Positions 8,450 through 18,209 of a stretch of 64,000 bases of DNA are shown here, in pieces. The stretch's first letter is position 1. Every line of letters starts with the position of its first letter. Source of the DNA: Janthinobacterium sp. (GTDB lineage: Bacteria > Pseudomonadota > Gammaproteobacteria > Burkholderiales > Burkholderiaceae_D); assembly GCA_003133225.1 (NCBI GenBank), contig PKWL01000137.1:19730-83729 (forward strand). Reading direction: 5' to 3'. The notes below the pieces were generated by a model. It did no database searches, had not been told where the DNA came from, and saw only the letters and a program-made list of their open reading frames with translations. The translations under genes and the position numbers were made by a program.

Positions 8450-9352
8450 ATGCCAACAATCAAGCGCAAGGTGCCCGCCTACATCCTCAGCCATCCCTTT
8501 GGGTTTGTGCGGCAAACCTTAAAAGCCTTCCGCGCCAATCAGGGCTTACTGCTAGCGGGTGCGGTCGCCTATTATTCACTGCTCTCGATCGTACCCATGC
8601 TGATGCTGGTTGTCGTTGCTTTGTCGCATTTCATCGACCAGACGGAGCTGCTGCTCACGCTGGGGCGCTATTTGGAATGGCTGGTGCCGGGGCAGTCGGC
8701 ATCGGTGGTGGCGGAGGTGGCGCATTTTCTGGCCCACAGGGACGTGATCGGCTGGGTCTTGCTGGTGTCCATGCTGTTTTTCAGTTCGCTCGCCTTCTCG
8801 GTGCTGGAAAACGCCATATGCGTCATCTTCATCCACCGCGTCGCGATACGGCGGCGCCATTTTCTCGTATCGGCGATTTTGCCGTACTGCTATATCGTCT
8901 CGCTCGGGGTCGGCATTTTGCTGGTGACCCTGGTGGCGGGCAGCTTGCAAGTGATGGGCGAGGAAAGTGTGCAATTTCTTGGGCGCAGCTGGTCGCTGCA
9001 TGGGATTTCTGGCGTGCTGTTGTATCTGCTTGGCCTGGGCGGAGAAATCCTCGTCCTCAGTTCCATTTATCTGGTGATGCCGGTCGGCCGCTTGTCCTAC
9101 GGGCACGCATTGATTGGCGGCATTACGGCGGCCTTGTTGTGGGAGATCGCGCGCCATGTCCTGGTCTGGTATTTCTCCACGCTATCGCAGGTCAATGTCG
9201 TGTATGGCTCGATGACGACGGACATCGTCGTCATGTTCAGTCTGGAAATCGGCGCCACCTTGCTCCTCTTCGCGGCCCAAGTGATCGCCGAATACGAGCG
9301 GGTCGGCAGCAACGAGCAAGGCGCGATCGCGCAGCCATTGAACACGAACTAG
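8450..9352 (+). CDS. YihY/BrkB-family inner membrane protein
   Basis: A 300-residue membrane protein with about six hydrophobic helices and the family features AGAVAYYSLLSIVP near residue 37 and a C-terminal GATLLLFAAQVIAEYER segment. The YihY family was once annotated as ribonuclease BN by mistake; its biochemical function is unknown, and BrkB members were linked to serum resistance in Bordetella. It is transcribed divergently from spmAB with a 266-bp gap and ends 155 bp before a convergent acyl-CoA dehydrogenase gene. Function is not assigned beyond family. Confidence 0.87.
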   Translation: MPTIKRKVPAYILSHPFGFVRQTLKAFRANQGLLLAGAVAYYSLLSIVPMLMLVVVALSHFIDQTELLLTLGRYLEWLVPGQSASVVAEVAHFLAHRDVIGWVLLVSMLFFSSLAFSVLENAICVIFIHRVAIRRRHFLVSAILPYCYIVSLGVGILLVTLVAGSLQVMGEESVQFLGRSWSLHGISGVLLYLLGLGGEILVLSSIYLVMPVGRLSYGHALIGGITAALLWEIARHVLVWYFSTLSQVNVVYGSMTTDIVVMFSLEIGATLLLFAAQVIAEYERVGSNEQGAIAQPLNTN

Positions 9353-9473
9353 CTGCGTGAGCGACGAGCTTAGCCAAAGCAAGTCGCTCGGTCCGCTTTA
9401 GAAAAACCCGAAGTAGCCGATGGGCGCCTTGGGAACCCGGGGGCGAGCCCAACGGCGGGTCGCGCCCCCCATT

Positions 9474-9494
9474 CTCACGCCATGTTGGCGTGAG
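9474..9494. terminator. Short perfect hairpin between convergent genes
   Basis: A 9-bp perfect inverted repeat, CTCACGCCA and TGGCGTGAG, with a 3-nt TGT loop sits between the yihY-like gene and the convergent acyl-CoA dehydrogenase gene. It lacks a T-tract on either strand, so terminator function is inferred from position. Confidence 0.5.
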
Positions 9495-9507
9495 ACAGCG
9501 ATCGCTC

Positions 9508-10635
9508 TTACAGAGCGCGTGCGATGAGGATCTTTTGGATGTCGCTGGTGCCCTCGTAAATCTGGCACACACGCACGTCGCGGTAGATGCGTTCAACGGG
9601 GAAGTCGGACACGTAGCCATAGCCGCCGTGTACCTGGATCGCATCGGAACACACGCGCTCGGCCATCTCGGAGGCGAACAACTTGGCCATCGCCGCTTCC
9701 TTCAGACAAGGCAGGCCGGCGTCCTTCATCGATGCCGCGTGGCGGATCAGCTGGCGCGCCGCCTCGATCTGCATGGCCATCTCGGCTAACTTGAATTGCA
9801 CCGACTGGTGCTCGAAGATCGGCTTGCCGAAGGTTTCGCGATCCTTAGCGTAGCCAAGTGCCGCCTCGAATGCCGCGCGCGCCATGCCGACCGCTTGCGA
9901 TGCAATCCCGATGCGCCCGCCTTCCAGGCCGGAGAGCGCGATTTTGTATCCTTGGCCTTCCTCGCCGATCAAGTTCTCGGCCCCGATGCGGCAATTTTCG
10001 AACAAGATCTGCGCCGTGTCTGACGAATGCTGGCCCATCTTTTGCTCCAAGCCGGCCACGATATAGCCTGGCGTCGCGGTCGGGACCCAGAACGCGCTGA
10101 TGCCTTTCTTGCCCGCCGCCTTGTCCGTGACGGCCATGACGATGGCGACGTCGGCGTATTTGCCGCTGGTGATGAATTGCTTGACGCCGTTGAGCACGTA
10201 GCTGTCGCCTTCGCGCGTTGCCGTCGTGCGTAAAGCCGAGGCGTCGCTGCCGGTGTGCGGTTCGGTCAGGCAAAACGCGCCCAGCATCCGACCCTGGGCC
10301 AGCGGGCGCAGCCATTGTTCCTGTTGCGCTGGATTGGCGTACATCATGGCGATGCTGCACACCGGGCAATTGTTGACCGAGATAATGGTCGACGTGCCGC
10401 CGTCGCCGGCGGCGATTTCCTCCAGCACCAGGGCCAACGAGACGTAATCGAGGCCGGCACCGCCCAGTTCTTCCGGCACCGCCACGCCGAACGCGCCCAG
10501 CGCGGCCAGCTCTTTTAATTCCTCTTGCGGGAAGTGATGCTCCTTGTCCCAGCGCGCCGCGTTGGGGGCCAGGCGCTCACGCGAAAACGTGCGTAAGGCG
10601 TCGCGGATCATTTCATGTTCGTTGCTCAGTATCAT
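9508..10635 (-). CDS. Acyl-CoA dehydrogenase
   Basis: A 375-residue FAD flavoenzyme that introduces the alpha-beta double bond into acyl-CoA and passes electrons to ETF. It shows the family signatures AFCLTEPHTGSD (about residue 120) and, at the C-terminus, QVHGGYGYVSDFPVERIYRD followed by QIYEGTSDIQ, where the glutamate is the usual catalytic base of short/branched-chain members. The ATG at 10635 starts the conserved MILSNEHEMIRD. It is the last gene of a minus-strand fatty-acid/branched-chain catabolic series and follows the SDR gene by 17 bp. Chain-length specificity cannot be read from sequence alone. Confidence 0.9.
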   Translation of the reverse strand: MILSNEHEMIRDALRTFSRERLAPNAARWDKEHHFPQEELKELAALGAFGVAVPEELGGAGLDYVSLALVLEEIAAGDGGTSTIISVNNCPVCSIAMMYANPAQQEQWLRPLAQGRMLGAFCLTEPHTGSDASALRTTATREGDSYVLNGVKQFITSGKYADVAIVMAVTDKAAGKKGISAFWVPTATPGYIVAGLEQKMGQHSSDTAQILFENCRIGAENLIGEEGQGYKIALSGLEGGRIGIASQAVGMARAAFEAALGYAKDRETFGKPIFEHQSVQFKLAEMAMQIEAARQLIRHAASMKDAGLPCLKEAAMAKLFASEMAERVCSDAIQVHGGYGYVSDFPVERIYRDVRVCQIYEGTSDIQKILIARAL

Positions 10636-10652
10636 AGATTCTCGGAAAGTGA

Positions 10653-11321
10653 CTACCAGCCGATTGGCGTGCCGTCGTGGTTTAAAAAAGAGGCCCGGTC
10701 GGAACTGGCCAGGCCGGCGAGAGTGCTGCGGATGCCTTGCGCGCTTTGCTGCGGCGTCAGATCGGCGCTCGGGCCGCCCAAGTCGGTACGCACCCAGCCC
10801 GGATGGATGGCGACGCAGGTGGCACCTAAAGGGCCGTATTTGAGGGCGGTATCGATCAATACGGAATTTAAGGCGGCCTTGCTGGCTCGATACAGGGAGC
10901 CGGTCGGGTTGCCGCGCTCGCTGAGCGAACCCATATGGGACGATATGACGGCCAGCTTGCCGCGCACGGCGCACACCATGGGGGCGACGGTGGGCAACAG
11001 GCGCATCGCCGCCAGCACATTGGTGTGCATGACGTCGTCGAAATCCGTTTGCAGCGGGAAACCGTCATGGCGCGGCCCGTAGACACCGGCGTTCAGGATG
11101 GCCACGTCGAGATGTTCGCCATCGAGCTTCCAGCCGAGCGCGGCGCAGCCTTCCATATCGGTGACGTCGAGGCGCTGCGTTTGCGCTCCCAGTTTGGCCA
11201 GTGCGGCGCAGTCATCGGCCTGGCGCGCGGTGGCGATGACGCGCCAGCCGCTGTCTAGATATTGGCGCGCCAGTTCGTGTCCGATGCCGCGCGAGGCGCC
11301 AATGATTAGTGTCGTCGCCAT
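10653..11321 (-). CDS. SDR-family NAD(P)-dependent oxidoreductase
   Basis: A 222-residue short-chain dehydrogenase/reductase. The nucleotide-binding GASRGIG is at residues 8-14, NAG follows at about 77-79, the catalytic serine lies in VISSHMGS, and YRASK supplies the Tyr and Lys. The short length and the SSHMGS motif resemble the C-factor/CsgA-like branch. The substrate is unknown. It sits 17 bp before the acyl-CoA dehydrogenase gene and 49 bp after the thiolase gene on the same strand, so a role in acyl-CoA or hydroxyacyl metabolism is plausible but only inferred. Confidence 0.85.
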   Translation of the reverse strand: MATTLIIGASRGIGHELARQYLDSGWRVIATARQADDCAALAKLGAQTQRLDVTDMEGCAALGWKLDGEHLDVAILNAGVYGPRHDGFPLQTDFDDVMHTNVLAAMRLLPTVAPMVCAVRGKLAVISSHMGSLSERGNPTGSLYRASKAALNSVLIDTALKYGPLGATCVAIHPGWVRTDLGGPSADLTPQQSAQGIRSTLAGLASSDRASFLNHDGTPIGW

Positions 11322-11370
11322 GCTGTTGTCCTCATTGGATTAAAGGAAAGGGCGCACTGGCGCCCGCCAT

Positions 11371-12567
11371 TTAGGCCAGTTCGATCGCCATCGCGGTCGC
11401 TTCGCCGCCGCCGATACAGAGGGCGGCGACGCCGCGCTTGGCGCCGCGTTTTTTCAAAGCGCCGATCAGGGTGACGATGATGCGGGCACCGGACGCGCCG
11501 ATCGGGTGGCCTAAGGCGCAAGCGCCGCCGTGGACGTTGATCTTGCTGTGCGGAATGTCTAAGTCATGCATGGCGGCCATCGGCACGGCAGCGAACGCTT
11601 CATTGATTTCGAACAGATCGACATCGCGCGCTGACCAGCCGGTCTTGCCCAGCAGTTTCTCGATGGCGCCCACGGGTGCCGTGGAAAACAGGTTGGGCGC
11701 CTGCGCATGGGTGGCATGGCCGCGGATGGTCGCGATGACGGTGCAACCGAGTTTTTTGGCGGTGGACGCCCGCATCAGCACCAGGGCAGCGGCGCCGTCG
11801 TTGATGGAAGATGAGGAAGCGGCCGTGATGGTGCCATCTTTCTTGAAGGCGGGCTTAAGGGAAGGTATTTTTTCCAGCCTGGCTTTTTGTGGGCCTTCAT
11901 CCTTGTCGATCACCGTGTCGCCGCCGCGGCCGGAGACGGTCACGGGTGCGATTTCCCACTTGAAGCTACCGTCGGCGGTGGCCGCCTGGGCCCGTTGGAC
12001 GGAAGCGATGGCGAACGCGTCTTGCGCTTCGCGCGTGAACTTGTACTGGCTCGCGCACTCTTCGGCGAAGGTGCCCATCGAGCGGCCGTTGCCTTTTTCA
12101 TCCTTGGAATAAGCATCTTCCAGACCGTCCATCATCATGTGGTCATAAATCATGCCATGCCCGATACGGTAGCCGCTGCGCGCTTTCGGGACCAGGTAGG
12201 GGGCGTTGGTCATCGATTCCATGCCGCCCGATACGATCACTTCGGCGCTGCCGGCGAGCAAGGAGTCATGCGCGAACATGGTCGCCTGCATGGCCGAACC
12301 GCACATTTTTGACAGCGTGACGGCGCCAGTCGACATGGGTAGTCCGGCCTTGATCAAGGCTTGACGCGCTGGCGCCTGGCCTTGGCCGGCCATCAGGCAA
12401 TTGCCAAAAAACACGTGTTGGACGGTATCCGGCGCGATCCCGGCCCGCTCCACTGCCGCCTTGATGGCGACAGCGCCCAGGTCGCTGGCGGTGATGCCGG
12501 CAAAGTCGCCCTGGAAGGCGCCCATCGGGGTGCGCGCTGCGCCGACTATAACAATAGGGTCATTCAT
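11371..12567 (-). CDS. Acetyl-CoA C-acetyltransferase (thiolase)
   Basis: A 398-residue thiolase of the AtoB/PhaA type, interconverting two acetyl-CoA and acetoacetyl-CoA. The acylation cysteine is in KMCGSAMQA (near residue 90), and the other catalytic motifs are [22 protein letters not shown] with the histidine base, and [11 protein letters not shown] with the second cysteine. Its ATG overlaps the end of aceK by 8 bp, showing translational coupling. With isovaleryl-CoA dehydrogenase upstream it could finish leucine breakdown, which yields acetoacetate, or feed polyhydroxybutyrate synthesis. Confidence 0.92.
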   Translation of the reverse strand: MNDPIVIVGAARTPMGAFQGDFAGITASDLGAVAIKAAVERAGIAPDTVQHVFFGNCLMAGQGQAPARQALIKAGLPMSTGAVTLSKMCGSAMQATMFAHDSLLAGSAEVIVSGGMESMTNAPYLVPKARSGYRIGHGMIYDHMMMDGLEDAYSKDEKGNGRSMGTFAEECASQYKFTREAQDAFAIASVQRAQAATADGSFKWEIAPVTVSGRGGDTVIDKDEGPQKARLEKIPSLKPAFKKDGTITAASSSSINDGAAALVLMRASTAKKLGCTVIATIRGHATHAQAPNLFSTAPVGAIEKLLGKTGWSARDVDLFEINEAFAAVPMAAMHDLDIPHSKINVHGGACALGHPIGASGARIIVTLIGALKKRGAKRGVAALCIGGGEATAMAIELA

Positions 12568-14383
12568 GGTCTATGGTCTCCAAAATTGGTGGCGTCGATG
12601 ACGCCGGGTGGGGGGTAAGGGTGAATTGATTGCAAAAACGAATTTGCTGCGAATACGGAAACACATCGTCGATAAAGCCATCCAAGATGCGTTGCTTGCG
12701 GGTCTGCCAATAAGCCTGCGTCAAGAGATCGGCGTGGTGTTTCATAAAATAGTGTCGAATTTTAGTGTTGCCCAGTAAAAACCTGCCGAATTGTTCCGGA
12801 AACACATCGTGCTTGCCGATCGCATACCAAGGCTCGGCCGCTATTTCATCTTCTTCATTGCGCGCCTCGGGGATCACGCGGAAATTGCAGTCGGTGATGT
12901 ACTCGATCTCGTCGTAATCATAAAAAACGACCCGTTCGTTACGAGTCACGCCGAAATTCTTGTAGAGCATGTCGCCAGGGAAAATATTGGCAGCCACCAG
13001 TTCCTTGATGGCGTTGCCGTATTCGAGCACGCCATGTTCGACCATGGCGTCGTTGCCGTCCGCATTGGCGAGCCAAATATTGAGCGGCACCATGCGGCGC
13101 TCGATGTACAAATGCTTGATGATAATTTGCTCGTCTTCTTCTTCGACCAGCGAGGGCGCAAAATGTTTCAACTCAACTAGCAAGGCTTCGTCAAAGCGGG
13201 TGCGCGGGAAGGCCACGTTGGAATACTCGAGCGTATCGGCCATGCGCCCGACCCGGTCATGGTTTTTTACCAGCAGGTATTTTTCCTTGATCTGGCTGCG
13301 GGTGGTCTCTTTCGGCGCCGGAAAAAAATCCTTGATCACCTTGAACACATAGGGGAAGGACGGCAGCGCGAACACCAGCATCACGAGGCCGCGTATGCCT
13401 GGCGCAATCTCGAAGCGGTCCGAGGAATGCTTCAAGTGCTGCAAATAATCACGGTAAAAAAGAGTTTTGCCCTGCTTTTGCAGTCCCAAGATGGTATAGA
13501 TTTCACTGCGCGGCTTGCGCGGCAGCAGGCTGCGCAAAAATTGCACGTAGGCCGACGGCACTTCCATATCGACCAGGAAATAGGCGCGTGTGAATGAGAA
13601 CAGGAGAGTGATCTGCTCCAGATTGAACAAGATGGTGTCGAGAAACAGCTCGCCGTCGCCGTTATGCAGGATCGGCACGACGAACGGGTATTCCCGGTTG
13701 CCGTTGATGCCCTTGCCTACAAGGTAGGCGCCTTTGTTGCGGTAAAACAGACTCGACAGCACTTGAATTTGATGATTTGGCTCCATCTCGGCCGCGCCGA
13801 AAATCTGCTTGAGCCGGCCCTCCACCAGCTCGACATCATGGTCGAGATGGGCAAAATTGCAGTTCAGCTGGAAATTGGTGAAGATGCGTTTCAAGGTGAA
13901 GTGGAGGCCATCCTGGGCCGGATAATACACGCGGTAGGTTGGCGCCAGTTCCTCCGTCTCGATATATTCCGTCGACACGACGGGTCGTACAAAAATGAAG
14001 TCGTTGTGAAAATAGGTGCGGTGAAGGATGTTGCAGCAGACTGAGTTGAAGAAACTTTCGGCCAGTTCGGGCTGCTTATGATTGGACAACATGCCAATAT
14101 AATGCAACTTCAACTCGCGCCATACTTCGTCGGTCAGTTCGCGCGGATCGTATTCATCTTCCAGCGTTTGCACGCATTCCTGCACGCGCTTGTCGTAAAA
14201 ACCGATGCGGTCCCGCGCCGCCTGCTGCGCCACGGCCCAGTCGCCATTCTCGAAGAGCTGCTTGGCGGCTTGGCTGGTGCTGCGGAACAGGCGGTAGTGC
14301 TTGTCAAAACCGTCACGAATCGCGCACGCAATATCGAAGGCGATCTGGGAAGACAGCAGTTTTGGGAACGCATCTTGAGTCAT
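12560..14383 (-). CDS. aceK: Isocitrate dehydrogenase kinase/phosphatase
   Basis: A bifunctional enzyme that phosphorylates isocitrate dehydrogenase and so sends isocitrate into the glyoxylate bypass, and dephosphorylates it again. The 607-residue product aligns by eye with AceK over its whole length (E. coli 578): an N-terminal regulatory half, then the kinase-like domain with [20 protein letters not shown], where the lysine binds ATP, and [15 protein letters not shown] later. It lies between isovaleryl-CoA dehydrogenase and thiolase genes, not next to aceBA, and overlaps the thiolase start, so it is probably expressed with the acyl-CoA catabolic genes. Confidence 0.95.
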   Translation of the reverse strand: MTQDAFPKLLSSQIAFDIACAIRDGFDKHYRLFRSTSQAAKQLFENGDWAVAQQAARDRIGFYDKRVQECVQTLEDEYDPRELTDEVWRELKLHYIGMLSNHKQPELAESFFNSVCCNILHRTYFHNDFIFVRPVVSTEYIETEELAPTYRVYYPAQDGLHFTLKRIFTNFQLNCNFAHLDHDVELVEGRLKQIFGAAEMEPNHQIQVLSSLFYRNKGAYLVGKGINGNREYPFVVPILHNGDGELFLDTILFNLEQITLLFSFTRAYFLVDMEVPSAYVQFLRSLLPRKPRSEIYTILGLQKQGKTLFYRDYLQHLKHSSDRFEIAPGIRGLVMLVFALPSFPYVFKVIKDFFPAPKETTRSQIKEKYLLVKNHDRVGRMADTLEYSNVAFPRTRFDEALLVELKHFAPSLVEEEDEQIIIKHLYIERRMVPLNIWLANADGNDAMVEHGVLEYGNAIKELVAANIFPGDMLYKNFGVTRNERVVFYDYDEIEYITDCNFRVIPEARNEEDEIAAEPWYAIGKHDVFPEQFGRFLLGNTKIRHYFMKHHADLLTQAYWQTRKQRILDGFIDDVFPYSQQIRFCNQFTLTPHPASSTPPILETIDHE

Positions 14384-14452
14384 CGTTCTTCTCGTTTCGC
14401 GGTCGTGAGGCGCTGACCGGTTAATCGGCTAATGGTCGGCGCCCACTGTCTA

Positions 14453-15637
14453 TTAATTGCTTTCCGAAAACAATTCGCGACCGATCAGCATACGGCGAAT
14501 TTCGCTGGTGCCGGCGCCGATTTCATACAGCTTGGCGTCGCGCCATAAGCGGCCGGCCGGATAGTCGTTAATATAACCATTGCCGCCCAGTGCCTGGATC
14601 GCTTCCCCCGCCATCCAGGTCGCCTTCTCGGCACTATACAAGATCGCGCCGGCGGCGTCCTTGCGCAACTGGCGCACGGCTTCCGGGGTCTTGGCGCGAT
14701 CGCATGCCTGGCCCACGGCATAAACATAGGCTTTGCATGCCATCATGGTCGAATACATGTCGGCCAGTTTTCCTTGCATGAGCTGAAATTCGCCGATCGC
14801 TTGCCCGAATTGCTTGCGCTCGTGCACATAGGGCAGCACCAGATCCAAACACGCTTGCATGATGCCGAGCGGTCCGCCGGACAGAACGGTACGCTCAAAA
14901 TCGAGTCCGGACATCAAGACGTTGACGCCCTTGCCCAAGCCGCCGAGCACGTTTTCGGCCGGTACTTCGCAATCTTGGAACACCAGTTCGCCCGTATGCG
15001 AACCGCGCATGCCCAGCTTGTCGAGTTTTTGCGCGATCGAGAAGCCTTTGAACTGTTTCTCGATCAGAAAGGCCGTCATGCCGCGCGCGCCCGCTTCCAA
15101 GTCGTTCTTGGCATAAACGACGAGCACGTCCGCATCGGGGCCGTTGGTGATCCACATTTTGGTGCCATTTAAGACCCAACGATCGCCCTTCCAGTCGGCG
15201 CGCAGTTTCATGCTGACGACGTCGGAGCCGGCATTCGGCTCCGACATCGCGAGCGCGCCGATGTGTTCACCGGTCACCAGTTTTGGCAGGTAGCGGGCTT
15301 TTTGCTCGTCCGTCCCGTTGCGCTTGATTTGGTTGACGCAAAGGTTCGAATGCGCGCCATAGGACAGGCCGACGGCAGCGGAGGCGCGCGAAATTTCTTC
15401 CATCGCCACGATATGGGCCAGATAACCCATGCCGCTGCCGCCGTATTGTTCGTCGACCGTGATGCCGAGCACGCCCAAGTCGCCCATCTTGCGCCACAGG
15501 TCCATCGGAAACTGGTCGGTACGGTCGATTTCAGCGGCGCGCGGCGCAATTTCCGCTGCGGCAAAATGTTGAATCGTTTCACGTAGAGCGGCGATATCTT
15601 CGCCATGATTGAAGCTTAAGCCTGGGAGATGGAGCAT
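14453..15637 (-). CDS. liuA: Isovaleryl-CoA dehydrogenase
   Basis: The FAD enzyme of leucine degradation that turns isovaleryl-CoA into 3-methylcrotonyl-CoA. The 394 residues carry the isovaleryl-CoA dehydrogenase pattern: the catalytic glutamate is in [14 protein letters not shown] rather than at the C-terminal site, where [13 protein letters not shown] has a glycine in place of the Glu of ordinary acyl-CoA dehydrogenases. A GAGGA ribosome site precedes the ATG. A LiuR-like operator and a promoter lie just upstream, and the regulator gene is next to it. The usual liuBCD carboxylase and hydratase genes are not downstream here; aceK takes their place. Confidence 0.93.
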   Translation of the reverse strand: MLHLPGLSFNHGEDIAALRETIQHFAAAEIAPRAAEIDRTDQFPMDLWRKMGDLGVLGITVDEQYGGSGMGYLAHIVAMEEISRASAAVGLSYGAHSNLCVNQIKRNGTDEQKARYLPKLVTGEHIGALAMSEPNAGSDVVSMKLRADWKGDRWVLNGTKMWITNGPDADVLVVYAKNDLEAGARGMTAFLIEKQFKGFSIAQKLDKLGMRGSHTGELVFQDCEVPAENVLGGLGKGVNVLMSGLDFERTVLSGGPLGIMQACLDLVLPYVHERKQFGQAIGEFQLMQGKLADMYSTMMACKAYVYAVGQACDRAKTPEAVRQLRKDAAGAILYSAEKATWMAGEAIQALGGNGYINDYPAGRLWRDAKLYEIGAGTSEIRRMLIGRELFSESN

Positions 15638-15681
15638 GTCGTCCTCGTGGGTTAGACAGTGGATGGGCGGGTGAAATACCC

Positions 15682-15717
15682 ATCATACGCGGGTGTGACG
15701 TTAACGTAAACGTAAAG
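15682..15717 (-). promoter_or_regulatory. liuA promoter with LiuR-like operator
   Basis: On the minus strand TTTACG and TATGAT (complement of ATCATA at 15682-15687) form a sigma70-like pair with a 17-base spacer, about 45 bases before the liuA start. The -35 element overlaps ACGTTAACGTAAACGT (15698-15713), a run of ACGT half-sites at regular spacing that resembles the LiuR motif of proteobacteria. A second such array lies beside the liuR gene. Confidence 0.65.
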
Positions 15718-15807
15718 TAAGGCCAGCCCGCGTAGACGGGCAATCCGCCAAGTTTCTTTGGCATAAAATGACAAAAATTAACGGCATTAGCGAGAAGATA
15801 GGGCGCT

Positions 15808-16230
15808 TTATTTCGCAATGGCCACTTTTTCTTCGTCCTTGATGGCGGCCAGCATGCGCTTGCATTCATTTTCGTGGGTCGCGATCTCAGCTAGCGCTCC
15901 TTCGATATCTTCGCGCTTTTGCTCTAGCGTCTCGCGATGTTGGGCCAGCACGCTCAAGAAGCGGTTCATCTGGGCCCTGGTATCCTTGGGCGAATCGTAC
16001 ATGTCGACAATGCTCTTGATCTCGGACAAGGCTAGGGCGAGTCGCTTGCCACGCAAGGTCAGCTTTAAACGGGTACGATCGCGCGCAGTGTAGACGCGGT
16101 TGCGTCCCCCCGCGCCTTCGCGCTTCGGGCTTAGCAAGCCCTGGTCTTCGTAAAAACGGATGGTGCGTGCGGTAATATCGAATTCGCGCGCTAGTTCGGT
16201 GATGGTATAGGTCGGCATCTTGGTGGTCAT
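15808..16230 (-). CDS. liuR: MerR-family transcriptional regulator, LiuR-like
   Basis: A 140-residue MerR-family regulator: winged helix-turn-helix TITELAREFDITARTIRFYEDQGLL at the N-terminus, then a coiled-coil dimerisation helix rich in Glu, Lys and Gln. It lacks the cysteine cluster of metal-sensing members, as expected for LiuR, which controls leucine/isovalerate and fatty acid catabolism in proteobacteria. The neighbouring isovaleryl-CoA dehydrogenase gene and two ACGT-array operators support this. The start is either the ATG at 16230 or an in-frame one at 16218. It is transcribed divergently from an MBL-fold hydrolase gene across the second operator. Confidence 0.85.
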   Translation of the reverse strand: MTTKMPTYTITELAREFDITARTIRFYEDQGLLSPKREGAGGRNRVYTARDRTRLKLTLRGKRLALALSEIKSIVDMYDSPKDTRAQMNRFLSVLAQHRETLEQKREDIEGALAEIATHENECKRMLAAIKDEEKVAIAK

Positions 16231-16299
16231 GCTGTTAGAGTTCCTGTATCGAAAGCGATGGCCGACACGAAATGCGCCTAGAATTCGCGCTTAACTTCC

Positions 16300-16317
16300 G
16301 TTGACGTCAACGTCAAC
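16300..16317. promoter_or_regulatory. LiuR-like operator between liuR and the MBL gene
   Basis: GTTGACGTCAACGTCAAC contains the perfect palindrome GTTGACGTCAAC followed by a further GTCAAC. Its spaced ACGT cores match the array in front of liuA. It sits in the 134-bp divergent spacer, 70 bp from the liuR start and 48 bp from the MBL gene start, so it could serve autoregulation and control of the divergent gene. Confidence 0.6.
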
Positions 16318-16364
16318 TGCATTGTAGCGCGCCCGCCCGAAATGTGAATACGAAAGATCCGACA

Positions 16365-17423
16365 ATGAATTCTCTGGAATCGCAACTGACCTACCCGTTC
16401 GGCGATATGATGCCGGCCAGCGGCGAGGTCGTGCCCATTGTGCCCGGCTTGTCCTGGCTGCGCATGCCCTTGCCATTTGCCCTGAACCACATCAATTTGT
16501 GGCTGCTCAAGGACCGTTTTGGCGACGGGGGCGCGGACGGCTGGAGTGTCATCGATTGCGGCGTGGCCGATGCTGCGACCAAGGCAGGCTGGGAGGCGGT
16601 TTTTTCTTCCGGTCTGGACAGCTTGCCGCTGCAGCGCGTGCTGGTCACCCATTGCCACCCTGACCATGTTGGACTGGCGGACTGGTTATGTCGCCGCTGG
16701 CAGGCACCATTGTGGATGACGGCCGCCGAATACGGTTTTGCGCGCATGATGGCGGCCGCCCTTCCCGGGGTCGACGGCACGGCCGCCTTGCCGCATTTCC
16801 AGCGGCATGGGCTGACCGATCCCGCGTATCTGCAACAAATGCAGGGACGCAAAAATTATTATCCGACCCTGGTGCCGGCAGTGCCGGCCGCTTTCACCCG
16901 CTTGCAAGATGGGCAGTTGCTGCAAATTGGCGCTCACAACTGGCGCGTCATTACCGGTTTTGGTCACGCGCCCGAGCATGCGGCGCTCTACAGCGCCGAG
17001 CTCAACGTCTTGATCTCGGGTGACATGGTGTTGCCGCGCATATCGACCAACGTGTCCGTGTTTGCGGTGGAGCCGGAAGCCAATCCGCTCCAGTTATATC
17101 TCGATTCCCTGGGAAAATTTGCTCATTTGCCGGAGGAGACGCTGGTGCTGCCATCGCACGGCAAGCCGTTTCGCGGCCTGCACACCCGCATCCGCCAGTT
17201 GCGCGAGCATCATGTTGAACGCTTGGCCGAAGTCATGCACGCTTGCGCGGAGTGGCAAACGGCGGCCGACATTGTGCCATTGATGTTCCGGCGCGCCTTG
17301 GATTCACATCAGCTCAGTTTTGCCATGGGTGAAGCGCTAGCGCATTTGCATCAGCTGTGGCATGACCGAATCGTGCGCCGTGAAACGGGTTCTGACGGCA
17401 TCATACGCTTCCGTATAATGTAG
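16365..17423 (+). CDS. MBL-fold metallo-hydrolase
   Basis: A 352-residue metallo-beta-lactamase-fold hydrolase. The dinuclear metal motif is THCHPDH; further ligands follow in FGHAPEH, SGDMVLP and PSHGKPF. Glyoxalase II-like and thioesterase-like members share this layout, and the last 90 residues form a winged-helix-like C-terminal domain seen in LACTB2-type relatives. A GTG at 16344 is possible, but the ATG at 16365 is preferred. The LiuR-like operator in front suggests it is induced with isovaleryl/acyl-CoA catabolism, perhaps as an acyl-CoA thioesterase; the substrate is not shown by the sequence. Confidence 0.85.
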   Translation: MNSLESQLTYPFGDMMPASGEVVPIVPGLSWLRMPLPFALNHINLWLLKDRFGDGGADGWSVIDCGVADAATKAGWEAVFSSGLDSLPLQRVLVTHCHPDHVGLADWLCRRWQAPLWMTAAEYGFARMMAAALPGVDGTAALPHFQRHGLTDPAYLQQMQGRKNYYPTLVPAVPAAFTRLQDGQLLQIGAHNWRVITGFGHAPEHAALYSAELNVLISGDMVLPRISTNVSVFAVEPEANPLQLYLDSLGKFAHLPEETLVLPSHGKPFRGLHTRIRQLREHHVERLAEVMHACAEWQTAADIVPLMFRRALDSHQLSFAMGEALAHLHQLWHDRIVRRETGSDGIIRFRIM

Positions 17424-17461
17424 AGCGGGAGCGGGCGGCCCCGTGCAAACGGTCTAAGCGA

Positions 17462-17488
17462 AGAGCGCAGGAGCGTTGCCTGCGCTCT
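17462..17488 (+). terminator. Probable terminator of the MBL gene
   Basis: A perfect 10-bp inverted repeat (AGAGCGCAGG and CCTGCGCTCT) with a 7-nt loop lies 39 bp after the MBL stop codon. No T-run follows, so it may be Rho-assisted or only stabilise the RNA end. Confidence 0.55.
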
Positions 17489-17602
17489 CTGGCGCCAGCC
17501 ATTGATCGGGCTTGGCCCGCCACCGCCGGCACGGACGACCGGGGATTTTTATTGCAATGCGTTCAAGTCAATACTGCGCCGGGAACTAAAACAGTGCCAA
17601 CC

Positions 17603-18010
17603 ATGAACTCTGCCAATGAACGCGCCAGCTTTAGCCAGCGACTGCAGCAGGCGCTCAAGAACGCCCACTATTCTCCCGATAGCCCGACCCGATTGGCGCG
17701 CGAATTCAATGTCCGCTTCGACGGCCGTCCCATCACCGTGCACGCGGCCCGCAAGTGGCTGGTGGGCGAAGCTATTCCGACCCAGGAAAAGTTGCGCATG
17801 ATCGCCACGTGGCTGGGTGTGGCGGCCGAATGGCTGCGTTTTGGGGGGCCGGAACTGGCCGCGCCGGCTGGCCAATCGCATAGTGGCCTGGCGCGGTTTG
17901 AGTCGGCGGACGTCCGATTAATTGCCGATTTACAGCGTCTGGACGAGCACCATCGGCAAATTGCGCGCGAATTTATTCGCATGCTGGTCCGCTTAGCTTA
18001 TCAAAAGTGA
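17603..18010 (+). CDS. Small XRE-like DNA-binding regulator
   Basis: A 135-residue protein whose first 80 residues (SFSQRLQQALKNAHY to WLGVAAEWLRFG) have the shape of a lambda-repressor-like helix-turn-helix, including the GRPITVHAARKWLVGEAIP segment as probable recognition region. The C-terminal 45 residues are helical and may dimerise. The ATG at 17603 is chosen over an upstream start at 17552 because it begins the domain. It stands alone between the MBL gene and a small orphan frame, and no target can be named. Confidence 0.7.
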   Translation: MNSANERASFSQRLQQALKNAHYSPDSPTRLAREFNVRFDGRPITVHAARKWLVGEAIPTQEKLRMIATWLGVAAEWLRFGGPELAAPAGQSHSGLARFESADVRLIADLQRLDEHHRQIAREFIRMLVRLAYQK

Positions 18011-18209
18011 CGCATTGCGGCATCTTGCTCGGGCGCTGGTGCCGGCCATGGGCCCGCCCAGGGGGGCTGCGCTGGCTGCCGAGGCTTTCCTGCCGGCCCC
18101 AAATAATTCTTTTGACCAATTATTGTAAGATGATCGGCGCGAAACCGAATAGTGGCCCATAATCACATGAGTTGTCAGCCCTGCCAGTGACTACGGAGCC
18201 AAGCATTTA

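Noticed and set aside
10653..12567. SDR and thiolase as a polyhydroxybutyrate phaB-phaA pair
   Set aside because: The SDR is a short C-factor-like type, not the usual PhaB acetoacetyl-CoA reductase pattern, and no phaC is present.
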